Positions 29,551 through 38,253 are shown, numbered from the stretch's first letter. The stretch: DNA of 64,000 bases from Cutibacterium granulosum (GCF_900186975.1 NZ_LT906441.1:806001-870000), one strand, 5' to 3'. Program-made: numbers and translations. The notes: generated by a model from the sequence alone, not told the origin.

Positions 29551-30168
29551 ATGGCGTCGTCATCATCTGCTCTGCTCGTGGCCTTCAACCCGGTGCCCAC
29601 AGCCGGACGAGTCGCGCGCTTCCAGTCGTTGCGGTTGCGCATCGTCGTGCAGACCCTTCTGGCCGTTGCCGTCGTCATCGTCGTCCTGGCCATCGCCAAG
29701 GTCGACTTCGACACGACCACCGTCGTGTGGATCATCACCCTGTGGGCGGTACTGCTTGCGGTGTTGTGGGCGGTGCAGGCCGTGCGACTGCGCTCGGCAC
29801 GCAAGGATCTGCTGGGGATTGGCGAGGGGACTGCATTGCGTGTCGACGATGCCGGTGTCGCCGTGCGAACCAGTCTGCGCAACCACGGCGATTTCGATGA
29901 CACCACTTCGGCAGTGCAGGTGGCCGGGGCACCGGAGGATGCCCGGTTCGACCAGGTGAACTGGCAGGATCTCACACGGTTTGCCGTGGAACCGTCCCAT
30001 CACGAACCCATCCTCGTCGTCGAGCAGGGGCGGGGAGAACAGTTGCAGCGGTGGCAGGTACCCACGTCGTGGCTCGGTGCCGCGCCGCAGACCATTGACA
30101 TGGCTGCCATGCAGTGTTCTGGCGGTCGGCAACGTCTGGAGTGCGCTGATCAGGTCGGGCCGGCCTGA
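29551..30168 (+). CDS. hypothetical two-TM membrane protein
   Basis: This 205-residue protein has a short cytoplasmic start, two hydrophobic helices at about residues 31-48 and 55-75, and a soluble C-terminal domain of 125 residues. I do not recognise the family. The soluble part (VDDAGVAVRTSLRNHGD, WQDLTRFAVEPSHHEPILVV) is reminiscent of small PH-like or YcxB-like domains, but this is a guess. Its own -10 box suggests an independent leaderless transcript despite tight spacing behind the methylase. Confidence 0.65.
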   Translation: MASSSSALLVAFNPVPTAGRVARFQSLRLRIVVQTLLAVAVVIVVLAIAKVDFDTTTVVWIITLWAVLLAVLWAVQAVRLRSARKDLLGIGEGTALRVDDAGVAVRTSLRNHGDFDDTTSAVQVAGAPEDARFDQVNWQDLTRFAVEPSHHEPILVVEQGRGEQLQRWQVPTSWLGAAPQTIDMAAMQCSGGRQRLECADQVGPA

Positions 30169-30243
30169 CTCTGCGGCACCTGCTGAGCGTCGGGTTCTGA
30201 CTCGCTGACGAACCTACCCGACGCGCAACCAGGAATGTGGGTA

Positions 30244-30283
30244 TATGTGACTTGATATGATCATTCGTGCAAGTTGTCACATA
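30244..30283. promoter_or_regulatory. inverted repeat upstream of class II aldolase
   Basis: TATGTGAC (30244-30251) and GTCACATA (30276-30283) are perfect 8-base arms; TTG and CAA lie just inside them. TATGAT at 30256-30261 between the arms could be a -10 box. The structure lies 72 bases before the start and is a candidate operator. Confidence 0.4.
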
Positions 30284-30354
30284 GGGTTCTGCTGCGCAGT
30301 GATGAACGATAGAGTCAGGTGCTGCGAGCTACCAACGCAGAAAGGTGCATATCC

Positions 30355-31380
30355 ATGCCCATCGCATCTCCTGAGGTATATGCTGAAATGTTCGATCGCG
30401 CAGGGCAGAAGGGCTTTGCGTATCCGGCCATCAACGTGACCTCATCGCAGACTCTCAATGCGGCCCTGCAAGGGTTCTCCGAGGCTGGCTCGGACGGCAT
30501 CATCCAGATCTCCACTGGTGGTGCCGAGTACGCCTCGGGCCAGAAGGTCAAGGACATGGTCACCGGTGCCGTTGCCCTGGCGGAGTACGCCCGCGTCGTG
30601 GCCAAGAACTATCCGGTGAACATCGCCCTGCACACCGACCACTGCCAGAAGGAGAAGCTGGACACATACGTCAACCCGCTCATCGCCATCTCGCAGCAGC
30701 GCGTCGACAAGGGCCAGGACCCGCTGTTCAACTCCCACATGTGGGACGGCTCGGCCATTGAGGTAGAGGAGAACCTGCAGATCGCCGAGGAGCTGCTCAG
30801 TCGTACCGCCAAGGCCAAGATCATCCTCGAGATCGAGGTCGGTGCCGTCGGTGGCGAGGAGGACGGCGTGACCGGCGAGATCAACGAGAAGCTGTACACC
30901 ACCGTCGCAGACGGCATGCGCACCCTCGAGGTGCTCGGTCTGGGCGAGAAGGGTCGCTACATCACGGCCCTCACCTTTGGCAACGTCCACGGCGCCTACA
31001 AGCCTGGACACGTCAAGCTGCGTCCGGAGATCCTCAAGGAGATCCAGGACGAGTGCGGCAAGAAGTACGGCAAGGACAAGCCATTCGACCTCGTCTTCCA
31101 CGGTGGTTCGGGCTCCACGGCCCAGGAGATCGCCGACGCGGTGTCTTACGGCGTCGTCAAGATGAACGTCGACACCGACACCCAGTACGCCTTCTCCCGC
31201 CCGGTCGTCGATCACGTCATGACCAACTACAGCGGCATGTTGAAGATCGACGGTGAGGTCGGCAACAAGAAGATGTACGACCCGCGCTCGTGGGGTCGGA
31301 AGGCCGAGACCGGTATGGCTGCTCGCGTCGTCGAGGCCTGTGAGCGTCTGGGTTCCCAGGGCAATGCCATGAATGCCTGA
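30355..31380 (+). CDS. fbaA: fructose-bisphosphate aldolase, class II
   Basis: A 341-residue zinc-dependent aldolase of glycolysis and gluconeogenesis. Visible family motifs are YPAINVTSSQTLNAALQGF, the zinc-ligand region IALHTDHCQKEKLD, SHMWDGSA, LEIEVGAVGGEEDGV, FGNVHGAYKPG and LVFHGGSGS with its conserved glycines. The ATG at 30355 has GAAAGGTG upstream. It is monocistronic, with an inverted repeat in its promoter region and a long terminator hairpin just after the stop. A decayed copy of its 3' end lies 1.1 kb downstream. A class I enzyme is encoded at 17739-18632. Confidence 0.96.
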   Translation: MPIASPEVYAEMFDRAGQKGFAYPAINVTSSQTLNAALQGFSEAGSDGIIQISTGGAEYASGQKVKDMVTGAVALAEYARVVAKNYPVNIALHTDHCQKEKLDTYVNPLIAISQQRVDKGQDPLFNSHMWDGSAIEVEENLQIAEELLSRTAKAKIILEIEVGAVGGEEDGVTGEINEKLYTTVADGMRTLEVLGLGEKGRYITALTFGNVHGAYKPGHVKLRPEILKEIQDECGKKYGKDKPFDLVFHGGSGSTAQEIADAVSYGVVKMNVDTDTQYAFSRPVVDHVMTNYSGMLKIDGEVGNKKMYDPRSWGRKAETGMAARVVEACERLGSQGNAMNA

Positions 31381-31387
31381 ATGTGAC

Positions 31388-31433
31388 TGCATGACCCCGG
31401 TCGGTTCCTTGCGGAATCGACCGGGGTCATGCA
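31388..31433. terminator. long bidirectional terminator after fbaA
   Basis: TGCATGACCCCGGTCG (31388-31403) pairs perfectly with CGACCGGGGTCATGCA (31418-31433). It sits between convergent stops of fbaA and the hypothetical gene. Confidence 0.8.
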
Positions 31434-31446
31434 TGTGGCTCCTGCG

Positions 31447-31920
31447 TCAGCGATGTGATGGTAGCGGTGGCGGTGGGGTCGTGTTGGCGCGCACCGTGGC
31501 GTTCCAGTTGACGAGCCATCCCTTGCCATCGACGGGTGTCATGATGACCGTCATGATTGGCTTTGCCGTTGCTCGTGAGTAGATGTCCGCCGATCCTGTC
31601 GGAAGGGGCCCATCGGAGATGAGGATTCCCTCATTCAACCCGGCTGAGTCGGTGTTGAAGGCCTTGTAAATGGCGTGGCCCCACGCTTCGGCTTTCTTGG
31701 AGTGACTGTCCCAGCCGGTGTTGGGTGCGATGAGATCTTGTACTCGGTAGTTGTCGATGGTGTCAGGGGTCGAGATGGCCTCGGCGAAATAGGTTGCCAT
31801 GCCGACGTCACCCACCCCGAGTTCGTCATCATGGTGCAGGCACACCACGGTGCCACCGACTCCTGCTGCTGCAGAGAGGATGCCACAGACAACATATGTG
31901 GCAACGGTCTTGACATGCAT
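31447..31920 (-). CDS. hypothetical exported or membrane-anchored protein
   Basis: A 157-residue protein with an N-terminal hydrophobic segment (about residues 6-27, VATYVVCGILSAAAGVGGTV) that may be a signal peptide or an anchor. A soluble extracytoplasmic domain follows, with ISTPDTIDNYRVQDLIAP and IMTVIMTPVDGKGWLVNWN. I do not recognise the family. The ATG at 31920 has GGAG six bases upstream; ATG 31926 overlaps that site. The region upstream (31921-32771) is unusually poor in genes. Confidence 0.6.
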   Translation of the reverse strand: MHVKTVATYVVCGILSAAAGVGGTVVCLHHDDELGVGDVGMATYFAEAISTPDTIDNYRVQDLIAPNTGWDSHSKKAEAWGHAIYKAFNTDSAGLNEGILISDGPLPTGSADIYSRATAKPIMTVIMTPVDGKGWLVNWNATVRANTTPPPPLPSHR

Positions 31921-32321
31921 TGTCATCTCCAAGGTTTGAATGGTGTCAGGTCTGATGAAACGTCCGGATCGTCCATTTGAGTTTTTCTACCCTCTAAATT
32001 CACCATTTCCTGCACGGCGGGGAAGGGCCTGTTGTGCGTCGTCACTGTGTGACATGGCTCGGAGCGGTTCTCAGTCCTTGACTTCAGTGGGAGGTGGCCA
32101 GCGGAGGCGAGACGTTCCCCACGGCCAGACGATCAAGCATTTCGCGGACATGGTGGAGGGCGAGAATGATGCCGATCAGATCCATGACTCACCTACGAAG
32201 CGTCATGATCGTTCCTTGCTGTGAGGGATGGTAGGGGCTGGGGATGGCGGATGGGTTTCATCTTCAGCTTATTGTCACTGGACGGATTTTCAAAAGAAAT
32301 CGTCGTCATTGAGGATCTCCT

Positions 32322-32510
32322 GTGAGTACGCGGCATACTTGGGAAGGAGACACCTACCAGCACTGTGATGGTGTGGAAGGTGTCAGGCATCTCTCGCCGC
32401 GCTGTGACGGGCCGTGCTCGGGATGTCGATCCGGATCCGGGCCACGGGTGTCCATGTCGTCGAGACCTGTGGGAGTCCGGGTTTCCCCGGACAATGCCAT
32501 GAAGGCCTGA
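32322..32510 (+). pseudogene. decayed 3' fragment of a class II aldolase gene
   Basis: The bases ending at 32510 match the end of fbaA (31342-31380). Shared blocks include GTCGTCGAG, CCTGTG, GGGTT, and CAATGCCATGAA followed by GCCTGA. Translated, the fragment ends DNAMKA against GNAMNA of the intact aldolase, and earlier DGVEGVRHLSPR lines up with DGEVGNKKMYDPR. Similarity is clear for about the last 70 bases, fades over the previous 60, and is doubtful before 32390. No active-site part remains. It looks like an old tandem duplication eroded to its tail. Confidence 0.6.
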
Positions 32511-32771
32511 TTCCACAGCTGGTTGTCGCGTCCTGGTCGACGTCGTGGGAATCGGCTGGTGCTCTTGCATGTGGCAGCTCCGCCGCCAGCACCTCCGAGA
32601 ATTAAGAGAAATATTTATTCTATCATCTGGTACTTTCTGAGTTGACCCCGGGGTGCCAAGGTGTCACGATTCATCTCGTGACGAATGGTGCGTCATGGAT
32701 GTGCGGGCAGGTTCGGAGCAGACCCTGTGGCGTCACACCACAGCATCCCTACGACACAGATCAGGAAGGCC
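32511..32771. other. AT-rich region upstream of the PAS gene
   Basis: From fbaA to 32771 the only other content is the fragment above and the hypothetical gene. Bases 32601-32645 are strikingly AT-rich for this genome (containing AATATTTATTCTATC) and probably hold the promoter of the PAS gene; TTGACC at 32642 could be a -35 box. No clear -10 was found. Confidence 0.35.
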
Positions 32772-34130
32772 ATGTCAGGACCAGAACCAACCGGGGAGCA
32801 GCGCATCGTCGAAACCGATGAGATCTTTTTCTCCACCACCGACGCCAAGGGCGTCATAGAAAAGGCGAACTCTGTCTTTGTCGACATTTCGAGGTATCCA
32901 TGGGACGATCTCATCGGTGCGCCGCACAACATCATTCGACACCCCATGATGCCCAAAGCGGCGTTCCTGGCCATGTGGAACACCATCCAAGGTGGCGAAC
33001 CCTTCTGCGCCTACGTCCACAACCTTGCTGCCGACGGTGCCACCTACACCGTGCTCGCCACCATCGTGCCGCTGGACGAGGGCTACCTGTCGGTGCGCAT
33101 CGCTCCGCAAGTCCGCGAACTGCAGAATGCCGCAGAGGCCGTGTACCAAGCTGCCCGGGACGCCGAGTGGGTGGCTGGAGAGCAGGGATGCGGTGCTCCG
33201 GAGCGCGCCCGCCGCGGGCTCGACGCCGTTCAGACGGCCCTGGAGCAGGCTGGGTTCCCGGACTATGGGTCGTTCATGCGCAAGGTCCTGGTGCAGGAGG
33301 TCGCGTGTCGTCGTCTGCAGCGCCGTCCCTCGCGTGGCATGTCGGACGAATCGGCTCTGGGGCGGCTGTCCACGCAGGCCAATCGTGCTGGTGACGTCGT
33401 GGACACCTGGTTGGCGACCTTCGAGGATCTCAGCGATCTGTCGGTCAAGGCCGGTCGAACCGCTCACATCCTGGGTGAGGCCATGGGCGAGTCCAAGCGG
33501 ACTGCCGATGCCATCACCGATTCAAGCCAGTCCACCGAACCGGCCCTGCGACCCCTGGTGTCCGTCCTCACCCTGTGGACGAGTATGGATGCCGAGATTG
33601 CACCGCTCATCGATGAGGTCGTTGCCGATCTTCACGCCCTGGCCACCAGTGCCGATCTCACCAGTTTCCGCCTGGCGATTGCCCACGTCCAGGTGGAGTC
33701 GATGCGCAGTTTCATCTCCGAGATCTGGGCAGAGATGCCCGGGTGGGAACGTGCGCTACCTGCCATCGATGACCTCTCGATCGCGGTGGAGGAGGCCATG
33801 TCGCAGGCCACACGCCGACTGGACGAGCTGCGCTCCTTGGCGGCCAGTGCAGCCTCTCGCACCGGGGAGCTGGCAGAACTCATGGCCATGCCCACTGCAC
33901 TGCTCACCAGCTGGCAGCACATGGCCAGTGAACGTGAGTTGTCGCAGGGAGTTGCCGATCTGGCCCCGAAGGTGGAGGAGCAGATCGGTGCCAGCCAGGA
34001 GATGGCAGCCGAACTCACCAGTGTCGTTGCAGGATTGCGCAAGCTGGCAGATGCACGGCTCGAGGACTGGGATGCCGCCCTGGTGACTGACATTCGTCGA
34101 CTGGCTGCCGAGGTGGCAACGGGAAAGTGA
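32772..34130 (+). CDS. Aer-like PAS-domain protein with long helical tail
   Basis: A 452-residue cytoplasmic protein. Residues 15-110 are a PAS domain of the Aer type: IFFSTTDAKGVIEKANSVF, then GAPHNIIRHPMMPKAAFLAM, closely like the FAD-binding energy-taxis sensors. The rest (about 115-452) is almost wholly helical, with many Ala, Glu, Leu and Arg residues, and resembles a sensory scaffold or coiled coil. The conserved hairpin tip of chemotaxis receptors is not visible. The ATG at 32772 follows AGGAAGG. No kinase, chemotaxis or flagellar gene is nearby. Role unknown; redox or oxygen sensing is a reasonable guess. Confidence 0.75.
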   Translation: MSGPEPTGEQRIVETDEIFFSTTDAKGVIEKANSVFVDISRYPWDDLIGAPHNIIRHPMMPKAAFLAMWNTIQGGEPFCAYVHNLAADGATYTVLATIVPLDEGYLSVRIAPQVRELQNAAEAVYQAARDAEWVAGEQGCGAPERARRGLDAVQTALEQAGFPDYGSFMRKVLVQEVACRRLQRRPSRGMSDESALGRLSTQANRAGDVVDTWLATFEDLSDLSVKAGRTAHILGEAMGESKRTADAITDSSQSTEPALRPLVSVLTLWTSMDAEIAPLIDEVVADLHALATSADLTSFRLAIAHVQVESMRSFISEIWAEMPGWERALPAIDDLSIAVEEAMSQATRRLDELRSLAASAASRTGELAELMAMPTALLTSWQHMASERELSQGVADLAPKVEEQIGASQEMAAELTSVVAGLRKLADARLEDWDAALVTDIRRLAAEVATGK

Positions 34131-34201
34131 GTCGTGAGTCGGTTCCCGCAGATCGGTTCTGGGTGGGACGACGCGTCGCCCCTGAGCCGGGCGTGAGTTC
34201 T

Positions 34202-34235
34202 CTGAGATGGTCGAGAGTGCCCTGAGATGGTCGAG
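34202..34235 (+). repeat. direct repeat upstream of the transcarboxylase operon
   Basis: CTGAGATGGTCGAG occurs at 34202-34215 and 34222-34235, a 20-base period equal to about two helical turns. It lies in the 382-base gap before the operon, which otherwise shows no gene. Confidence 0.5.
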
Positions 34236-34512
34236 GTGCTCAGCATGGTCATGACTGGTTCGCTCGCAGGCGGTCTGGTCCTGGTGGTGTGGCAGTGGTG
34301 AGGTATGCCTGCCGCACCGTGGCGACCAGTCATCCAGTGCACTGCCCAAAGCCCCCAGAAGGATTTCCCAAACATGTTCCAGGTGTCCGAGATGGGCCAG
34401 TGGAGCAGTTTCACGGCCCCTCGTCTGAACGGCCTCTCGACTGAACATTGTTAAGTTGTGGAACTTTGACCCCGAGTCAGCGAAGCCTTGTGGAAGGTGC
34501 AAGGATTGACCC

Positions 34513-36006
34513 ATGAGTCCGCGAAAGATTGGCGTTACCGAGCTCGCGCTCCGCGACGCGCATCAGAGCCTGCTTGCCACCCGAATGTCACTGGAAGACA
34601 TGGTCGACGCTTGCGCCGACATCGACGCTGCTGGCTACTGGTCCGTCGAGTGCTGGGGTGGAGCTACCTTCGATTCCTGCATCCGTTTCCTCAATGAAGA
34701 CCCGTGGGAGAGGCTTCGCACCTTCCGCAAGCTGATGCCCAACTCCCGTCTGCAGATGCTGCTGCGTGGGCAGAACCTGCTGGGTTACCGTCACTACAAC
34801 GACGAGGTCGTCGACAAGTTCGTCGAGAAGTCCGCCGAGAATGGTATGGACGTCTTCCGCGTCTTCGACGCCCTCAACGACCCCCGCAACCTCGAGCACG
34901 CGATGGCCGCCGTCAAGCGCGTCGGCAAGCACGCCCAGGGCACGATCTGCTACACGACCTCCCCGATCCACACCCCGGAGAGCTTCGTCAAGCAGGCCGA
35001 CCGCCTCATCGACATGGGCGCCGACTCCATCGCCTTCAAGGACATGGCTGCCCTGCTCAAGCCGCAGCCGGCCTTCGACATCATCAAGGGCATCAAGGAG
35101 AACCACCCCGACGTGCAGATCAACCTGCACTGCCACTCCACCACGGGCGTCACCATGGTGACCCTGCAGAAGGCCATCGAGGCTGGCGTTGACGTCGTCG
35201 ACACCGCCATCTCCTCGATGTCGCTGGGCCCGGGACACAACCCCACCGAGTCGCTGGTCGAGATGCTCGAGGGCACCGAGTACACCACTGGCCTCGACAT
35301 GGATCGCCTCATCAAGATCCGCGACCACTTCAAGAAGATTCGTCCGAAGTACAAGAAGTTCGAGTCCAAGACGCTGGTCAACACCAACATCTTCCAGTCC
35401 CAGATCCCGGGCGGAATGCTCTCCAACATGGAGTCCCAGCTCGAGGCCCAGGGTGCTGGCGACCGCATGGACGAGGTCATGAAGGAGGTGCCGCGCGTCC
35501 GCAAGGATGCCGGTTACCCGCCGCTGGTCACCCCGTCGTCCCAGATCGTCGGGACCCAGGCCGTCTTCAACGTCCTCATGGGCAATGGCGAGTACAAGAA
35601 CCTCACTGCTGAGTTCGCCGACCTCATGCTCGGGTACTACGGCAAGCCGATTGGCGACCTCAACCCCGACATCGTCGAGATGGCCAAGAAGCAGACCGGC
35701 AAGGAGTCGATCGACTGCCGTCCGGCCGACCTGCTCGACCCCGAGTGGGACACCCAGGTTGCCGAGGCCGAGAAACTCGAGGGCTTCAACGGCACCGACG
35801 AGGACGTTCTCATCAACGCCCTGTTCCCGGGGGTTGCCCCGAAGTTCCTCAAGGAGCGCTCGCAGGGCCCCAAGAGCGTCGCGATGACGGAGGCTCAGCT
35901 CAAGGCTGAGGCAGAAGGTGCAGAGTCGACCGCCATTGCCGGTCCGATCAACTACACCGTGACGGTTGGTGGCCGTAGCCACGACGTGACCGTCGAATCC
36001 GCGTGA
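34513..36006 (+). CDS. methylmalonyl-CoA carboxytransferase 5S subunit
   Basis: A 497-residue transcarboxylase subunit that carboxylates pyruvate to oxaloacetate using carboxybiotin carried by the 1.3S subunit. The TIM barrel shows metal ligands Asp15 (ALRDAHQS), the carbamylated Lys176 in IAFKDMAALLKP, and His206 and His208 in LHCHSTTG. These correspond to D23, K184, H215 and H217 of the Propionibacterium freudenreichii enzyme. The C-terminal part follows the pyruvate carboxylase/oxaloacetate decarboxylase fold. It is the first gene of the four-gene operon; 12S starts 15 bases after its stop. The enzyme is the hallmark of propionic fermentation. Confidence 0.97.
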   Translation: MSPRKIGVTELALRDAHQSLLATRMSLEDMVDACADIDAAGYWSVECWGGATFDSCIRFLNEDPWERLRTFRKLMPNSRLQMLLRGQNLLGYRHYNDEVVDKFVEKSAENGMDVFRVFDALNDPRNLEHAMAAVKRVGKHAQGTICYTTSPIHTPESFVKQADRLIDMGADSIAFKDMAALLKPQPAFDIIKGIKENHPDVQINLHCHSTTGVTMVTLQKAIEAGVDVVDTAISSMSLGPGHNPTESLVEMLEGTEYTTGLDMDRLIKIRDHFKKIRPKYKKFESKTLVNTNIFQSQIPGGMLSNMESQLEAQGAGDRMDEVMKEVPRVRKDAGYPPLVTPSSQIVGTQAVFNVLMGNGEYKNLTAEFADLMLGYYGKPIGDLNPDIVEMAKKQTGKESIDCRPADLLDPEWDTQVAEAEKLEGFNGTDEDVLINALFPGVAPKFLKERSQGPKSVAMTEAQLKAEAEGAESTAIAGPINYTVTVGGRSHDVTVESA

Positions 36007-36020
36007 GGAAGTCGTCCATC

Positions 36021-37595
36021 ATGGCTGAGAAGAAGACAATCAAGCTCGCCAGCACGATGGAAGGTCGTGTTGAGCAGCTGGCCGACGAGCGGCACCGCAT
36101 CGAACTTGGCGGTGGCGAGGCTCGGCTCGACAAACAGCGTTCCAAGGGCAAGCAGACTGCTCGCGAGCGTATCGACAACCTGGTAGACGCCTACTCCTTC
36201 GACGAGGTCGGCGCCTTCCGCAAGCACCGCACCACCCTGTTCGGCATGGACACCGCCGAGGTGCCCGCCGACGGTGTGGTCACCGGTCGCGCGACCATCG
36301 GTGGCCGCCCGGTGCACGTGGCCTCCCAGGACTTCACCGTCATGGGTGGTTCGGCTGGTGAGACCCAGTCGACCAAGGTCGTCGAGACGATGGAGCAGTC
36401 CCTGCTCACCGGCACCCCGTTCGTGTTCTTCTACGACTCGGGTGGCGCCCGAATCCAGGAGGGCATCGACTCGCTGTCCGGCTACGGCAAGATGTTCTAC
36501 GCGAACGTCAAGCTGTCGGGCGTCGTGCCGCAGGTCGCGGTCATCGCCGGCCCGTGTGCCGGTGGTGCCTCGTACTCCCCGGCACTGACCGACTTCATCA
36601 TCATGACGAAGAAGGCCCAGATGTTCATCACGGGCCCCGGCGTCATCAAGTCGGTCACCGGTGAGGAGGTCACCGCCGACGAGCTCGGTGGTGCCGACGC
36701 GCACATGTCCACCTCCGGCAACATCCACTTCGTTGCCGAGGACGACGATGCCGCGATGCTCATCGCGCAGAAGCTGCTGAGCTTCCTGCCGCAGAACAAC
36801 ACCGAGGACGCCCAGATCGTCAACCCGAACAATGACGTGAGCCCCGATGAGTCCCTGCGTGACGTCGTCCCGCTGGACACCAACAAGGCCTACGACATTC
36901 GCGACGTCATCGCCAAGATCGTCGACTGGGGAGACTACCTGGAGGTCAAGGCCGGTTGGGCGACCAACATCGTCACCGCCTTCGCCCGCGTCAACGGTCG
37001 TACCGTCGGCATCGTCGCCAACCAGCCGAAGGTCATGGCCGGGTCGCTGGACATCGACGCCTCCGACAAGGCTGCCGAGTTCATCACCTTCTGTGACTCC
37101 TTCAACATCCCGCTGGTGCAGCTGGTGGACGTCCCCGGCTTCCTGCCGGGCGTCCAGCAGGAGTACGGCGGCATCATCCGCCACGGCGCGAAGATGCTGT
37201 ACGCCTACTCCGAGGCCACCGTGCCGAAGATCACGATCGTGCTGCGCAAGGCATACGGCGGCTCCTACCTGGCCATGTGCAACCGTGACCTGGGTGCCGA
37301 CGCCGTTTACGCCTGGCCCACCGCCGAGATCGCCGTCATGGGTGCCGCTGGCGCTGCCAACGTCATCTTCCGTCGCGAGATCAAGGCCTCCGAGGACCCG
37401 GCTGCCACCCGCGCCGAGAAGATCGACGAATACCAGAACGCCTTCAACACGCCTTACGTGGCTGCTGCCCGTGGGCAGGTTGACGACGTCATCGATCCGG
37501 CAGACACCCGTCGCAAGCTCGCCGTCGCCCTGGAGACTTACGCCACCAAGCGTCAGCCCCGTCCGGCCAAGAAGCACGGCGTCATGCCCTGCTGA
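36021..37595 (+). CDS. methylmalonyl-CoA carboxytransferase 12S subunit
   Basis: A 524-residue carboxyltransferase of the crotonase fold, which moves a carboxyl group from (S)-methylmalonyl-CoA to biotin, giving propionyl-CoA. Two homologous halves are typical of acyl-CoA carboxylase beta subunits. The N-half has FFYDSGGARIQEGIDSL and PCAGGASYSPALTDF, the C-half DVPGFLPGVQQEYGGIIRHG and KAYGGSYLAMCNRDLGAD. The ATG at 36021 follows GAGGAAG and gives MAEKK, as in P. freudenreichii. The sequence is very close to the known 12S protein throughout. It lies between the 5S gene and the small accessory gene. Confidence 0.97.
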   Translation: MAEKKTIKLASTMEGRVEQLADERHRIELGGGEARLDKQRSKGKQTARERIDNLVDAYSFDEVGAFRKHRTTLFGMDTAEVPADGVVTGRATIGGRPVHVASQDFTVMGGSAGETQSTKVVETMEQSLLTGTPFVFFYDSGGARIQEGIDSLSGYGKMFYANVKLSGVVPQVAVIAGPCAGGASYSPALTDFIIMTKKAQMFITGPGVIKSVTGEEVTADELGGADAHMSTSGNIHFVAEDDDAAMLIAQKLLSFLPQNNTEDAQIVNPNNDVSPDESLRDVVPLDTNKAYDIRDVIAKIVDWGDYLEVKAGWATNIVTAFARVNGRTVGIVANQPKVMAGSLDIDASDKAAEFITFCDSFNIPLVQLVDVPGFLPGVQQEYGGIIRHGAKMLYAYSEATVPKITIVLRKAYGGSYLAMCNRDLGADAVYAWPTAEIAVMGAAGAANVIFRREIKASEDPAATRAEKIDEYQNAFNTPYVAAARGQVDDVIDPADTRRKLAVALETYATKRQPRPAKKHGVMPC

Positions 37596-37610
37596 GTGAG
37601 TGAGGAAGAG

Positions 37611-37856
37611 ATGACTGACAACGACAAGGACCGCGTGATCGAGTCGCTCACCAAGCGACTGGATTGCCTCGAAGCAGAGGTTGGTCGCCTGCGTGCCTCC
37701 AGCCCCGGCATCCCCGAGGACGTCCTGGTGGCCATCAGCGCTGCTGTTTCGGCATACCTGGGCAACGACGGCAAGGTTCAGGCCGTCCGCTTCGCCCCGT
37801 CAGAGAACTGGACCCGTCAGGGTCGCAGGGCTCTGCAGAACCATTCGATTCGTTGA
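37611..37856 (+). CDS. small transcarboxylase-operon protein (epsilon-like)
   Basis: An 81-residue protein with an N-terminal helix (RVIESLTKRLDCLEAEVGRL) predicted to form a coiled coil. A conserved middle IPEDVLVAISAAVSAYLGNDG leads to the basic C-terminus NWTRQGRRALQNHSIR. Small subunits with this C-terminal signature accompany several biotin-dependent decarboxylases and carboxylases. A structural or assembly role with the 12S subunit is inferred from position only. GAGGAAGAG precedes the ATG; an in-frame GTG at 37596 is less likely. It sits between 12S and 1.3S with gaps of about 15 bases. Confidence 0.88.
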   Translation: MTDNDKDRVIESLTKRLDCLEAEVGRLRASSPGIPEDVLVAISAAVSAYLGNDGKVQAVRFAPSENWTRQGRRALQNHSIR

Positions 37857-37871
37857 CCCGGAGAAGATGAC

Positions 37872-38237
37872 ATGAAACTCAAGGTGACCGTCAACGACGT
37901 CGCGTACGACGTGGACGTCGATGTCGACAAGACCCCGAATGCCCCGCTGGCCCCCATCATGTTCGGTGGCGGCTCCGGCCCGGCCCTCAAGGCCTCGGCC
38001 GGTGGCGGCGGAAAGGCTGGAGCTGGCGAGGTTCCCGCCCCGCTTGCCGGTACCGTGGCAAAGATCCTCTGTGCTGAGGGAGACGCCGTCAAGGCTGGCG
38101 ACGTCCTCCTCACCCTGGAGGCCATGAAGATGGAGACTGAGATCAACGCCCCTGCCGATGGCAAGGTGACGAAGATCCTGGTCGCCGTTGGTGACGCTGT
38201 TCAGGGTGGACAGGGCCTCGTGGCCCTCGAGAGCTGA
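37872..38237 (+). CDS. methylmalonyl-CoA carboxytransferase 1.3S biotin carboxyl carrier subunit
   Basis: This 121-residue protein carries biotin between the 12S and 5S active sites. Residues 1-30 form the assembly segment that holds the complex together. A flexible Gly/Ala/Pro linker (around 31-55) follows, then the biotinyl domain with the EAMKMET signature, whose Lys86 is biotinylated. The domain closes with [16 protein letters not shown]. It is the last gene of the operon and is followed after 16 bases by a very strong terminator. Confidence 0.97.
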   Translation: MKLKVTVNDVAYDVDVDVDKTPNAPLAPIMFGGGSGPALKASAGGGGKAGAGEVPAPLAGTVAKILCAEGDAVKAGDVLLTLEAMKMETEINAPADGKVTKILVAVGDAVQGGQGLVALES

Positions 38238-38253
38238 CCACACAGTTCATAGA

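Noticed and set aside
31940-32224. Short plus-strand frame in the gene-poor region after fbaA
   Set aside because: No ribosome binding site, no conserved look, and Arg/Ser-rich composition typical of non-coding high-GC sequence.
35952-37577. 541-codon minus-strand frame across the 12S gene
   Set aside because: Antisense shadow of a certain gene; composition of Val, Gly, His and Asp typical of complementary high-GC frames.
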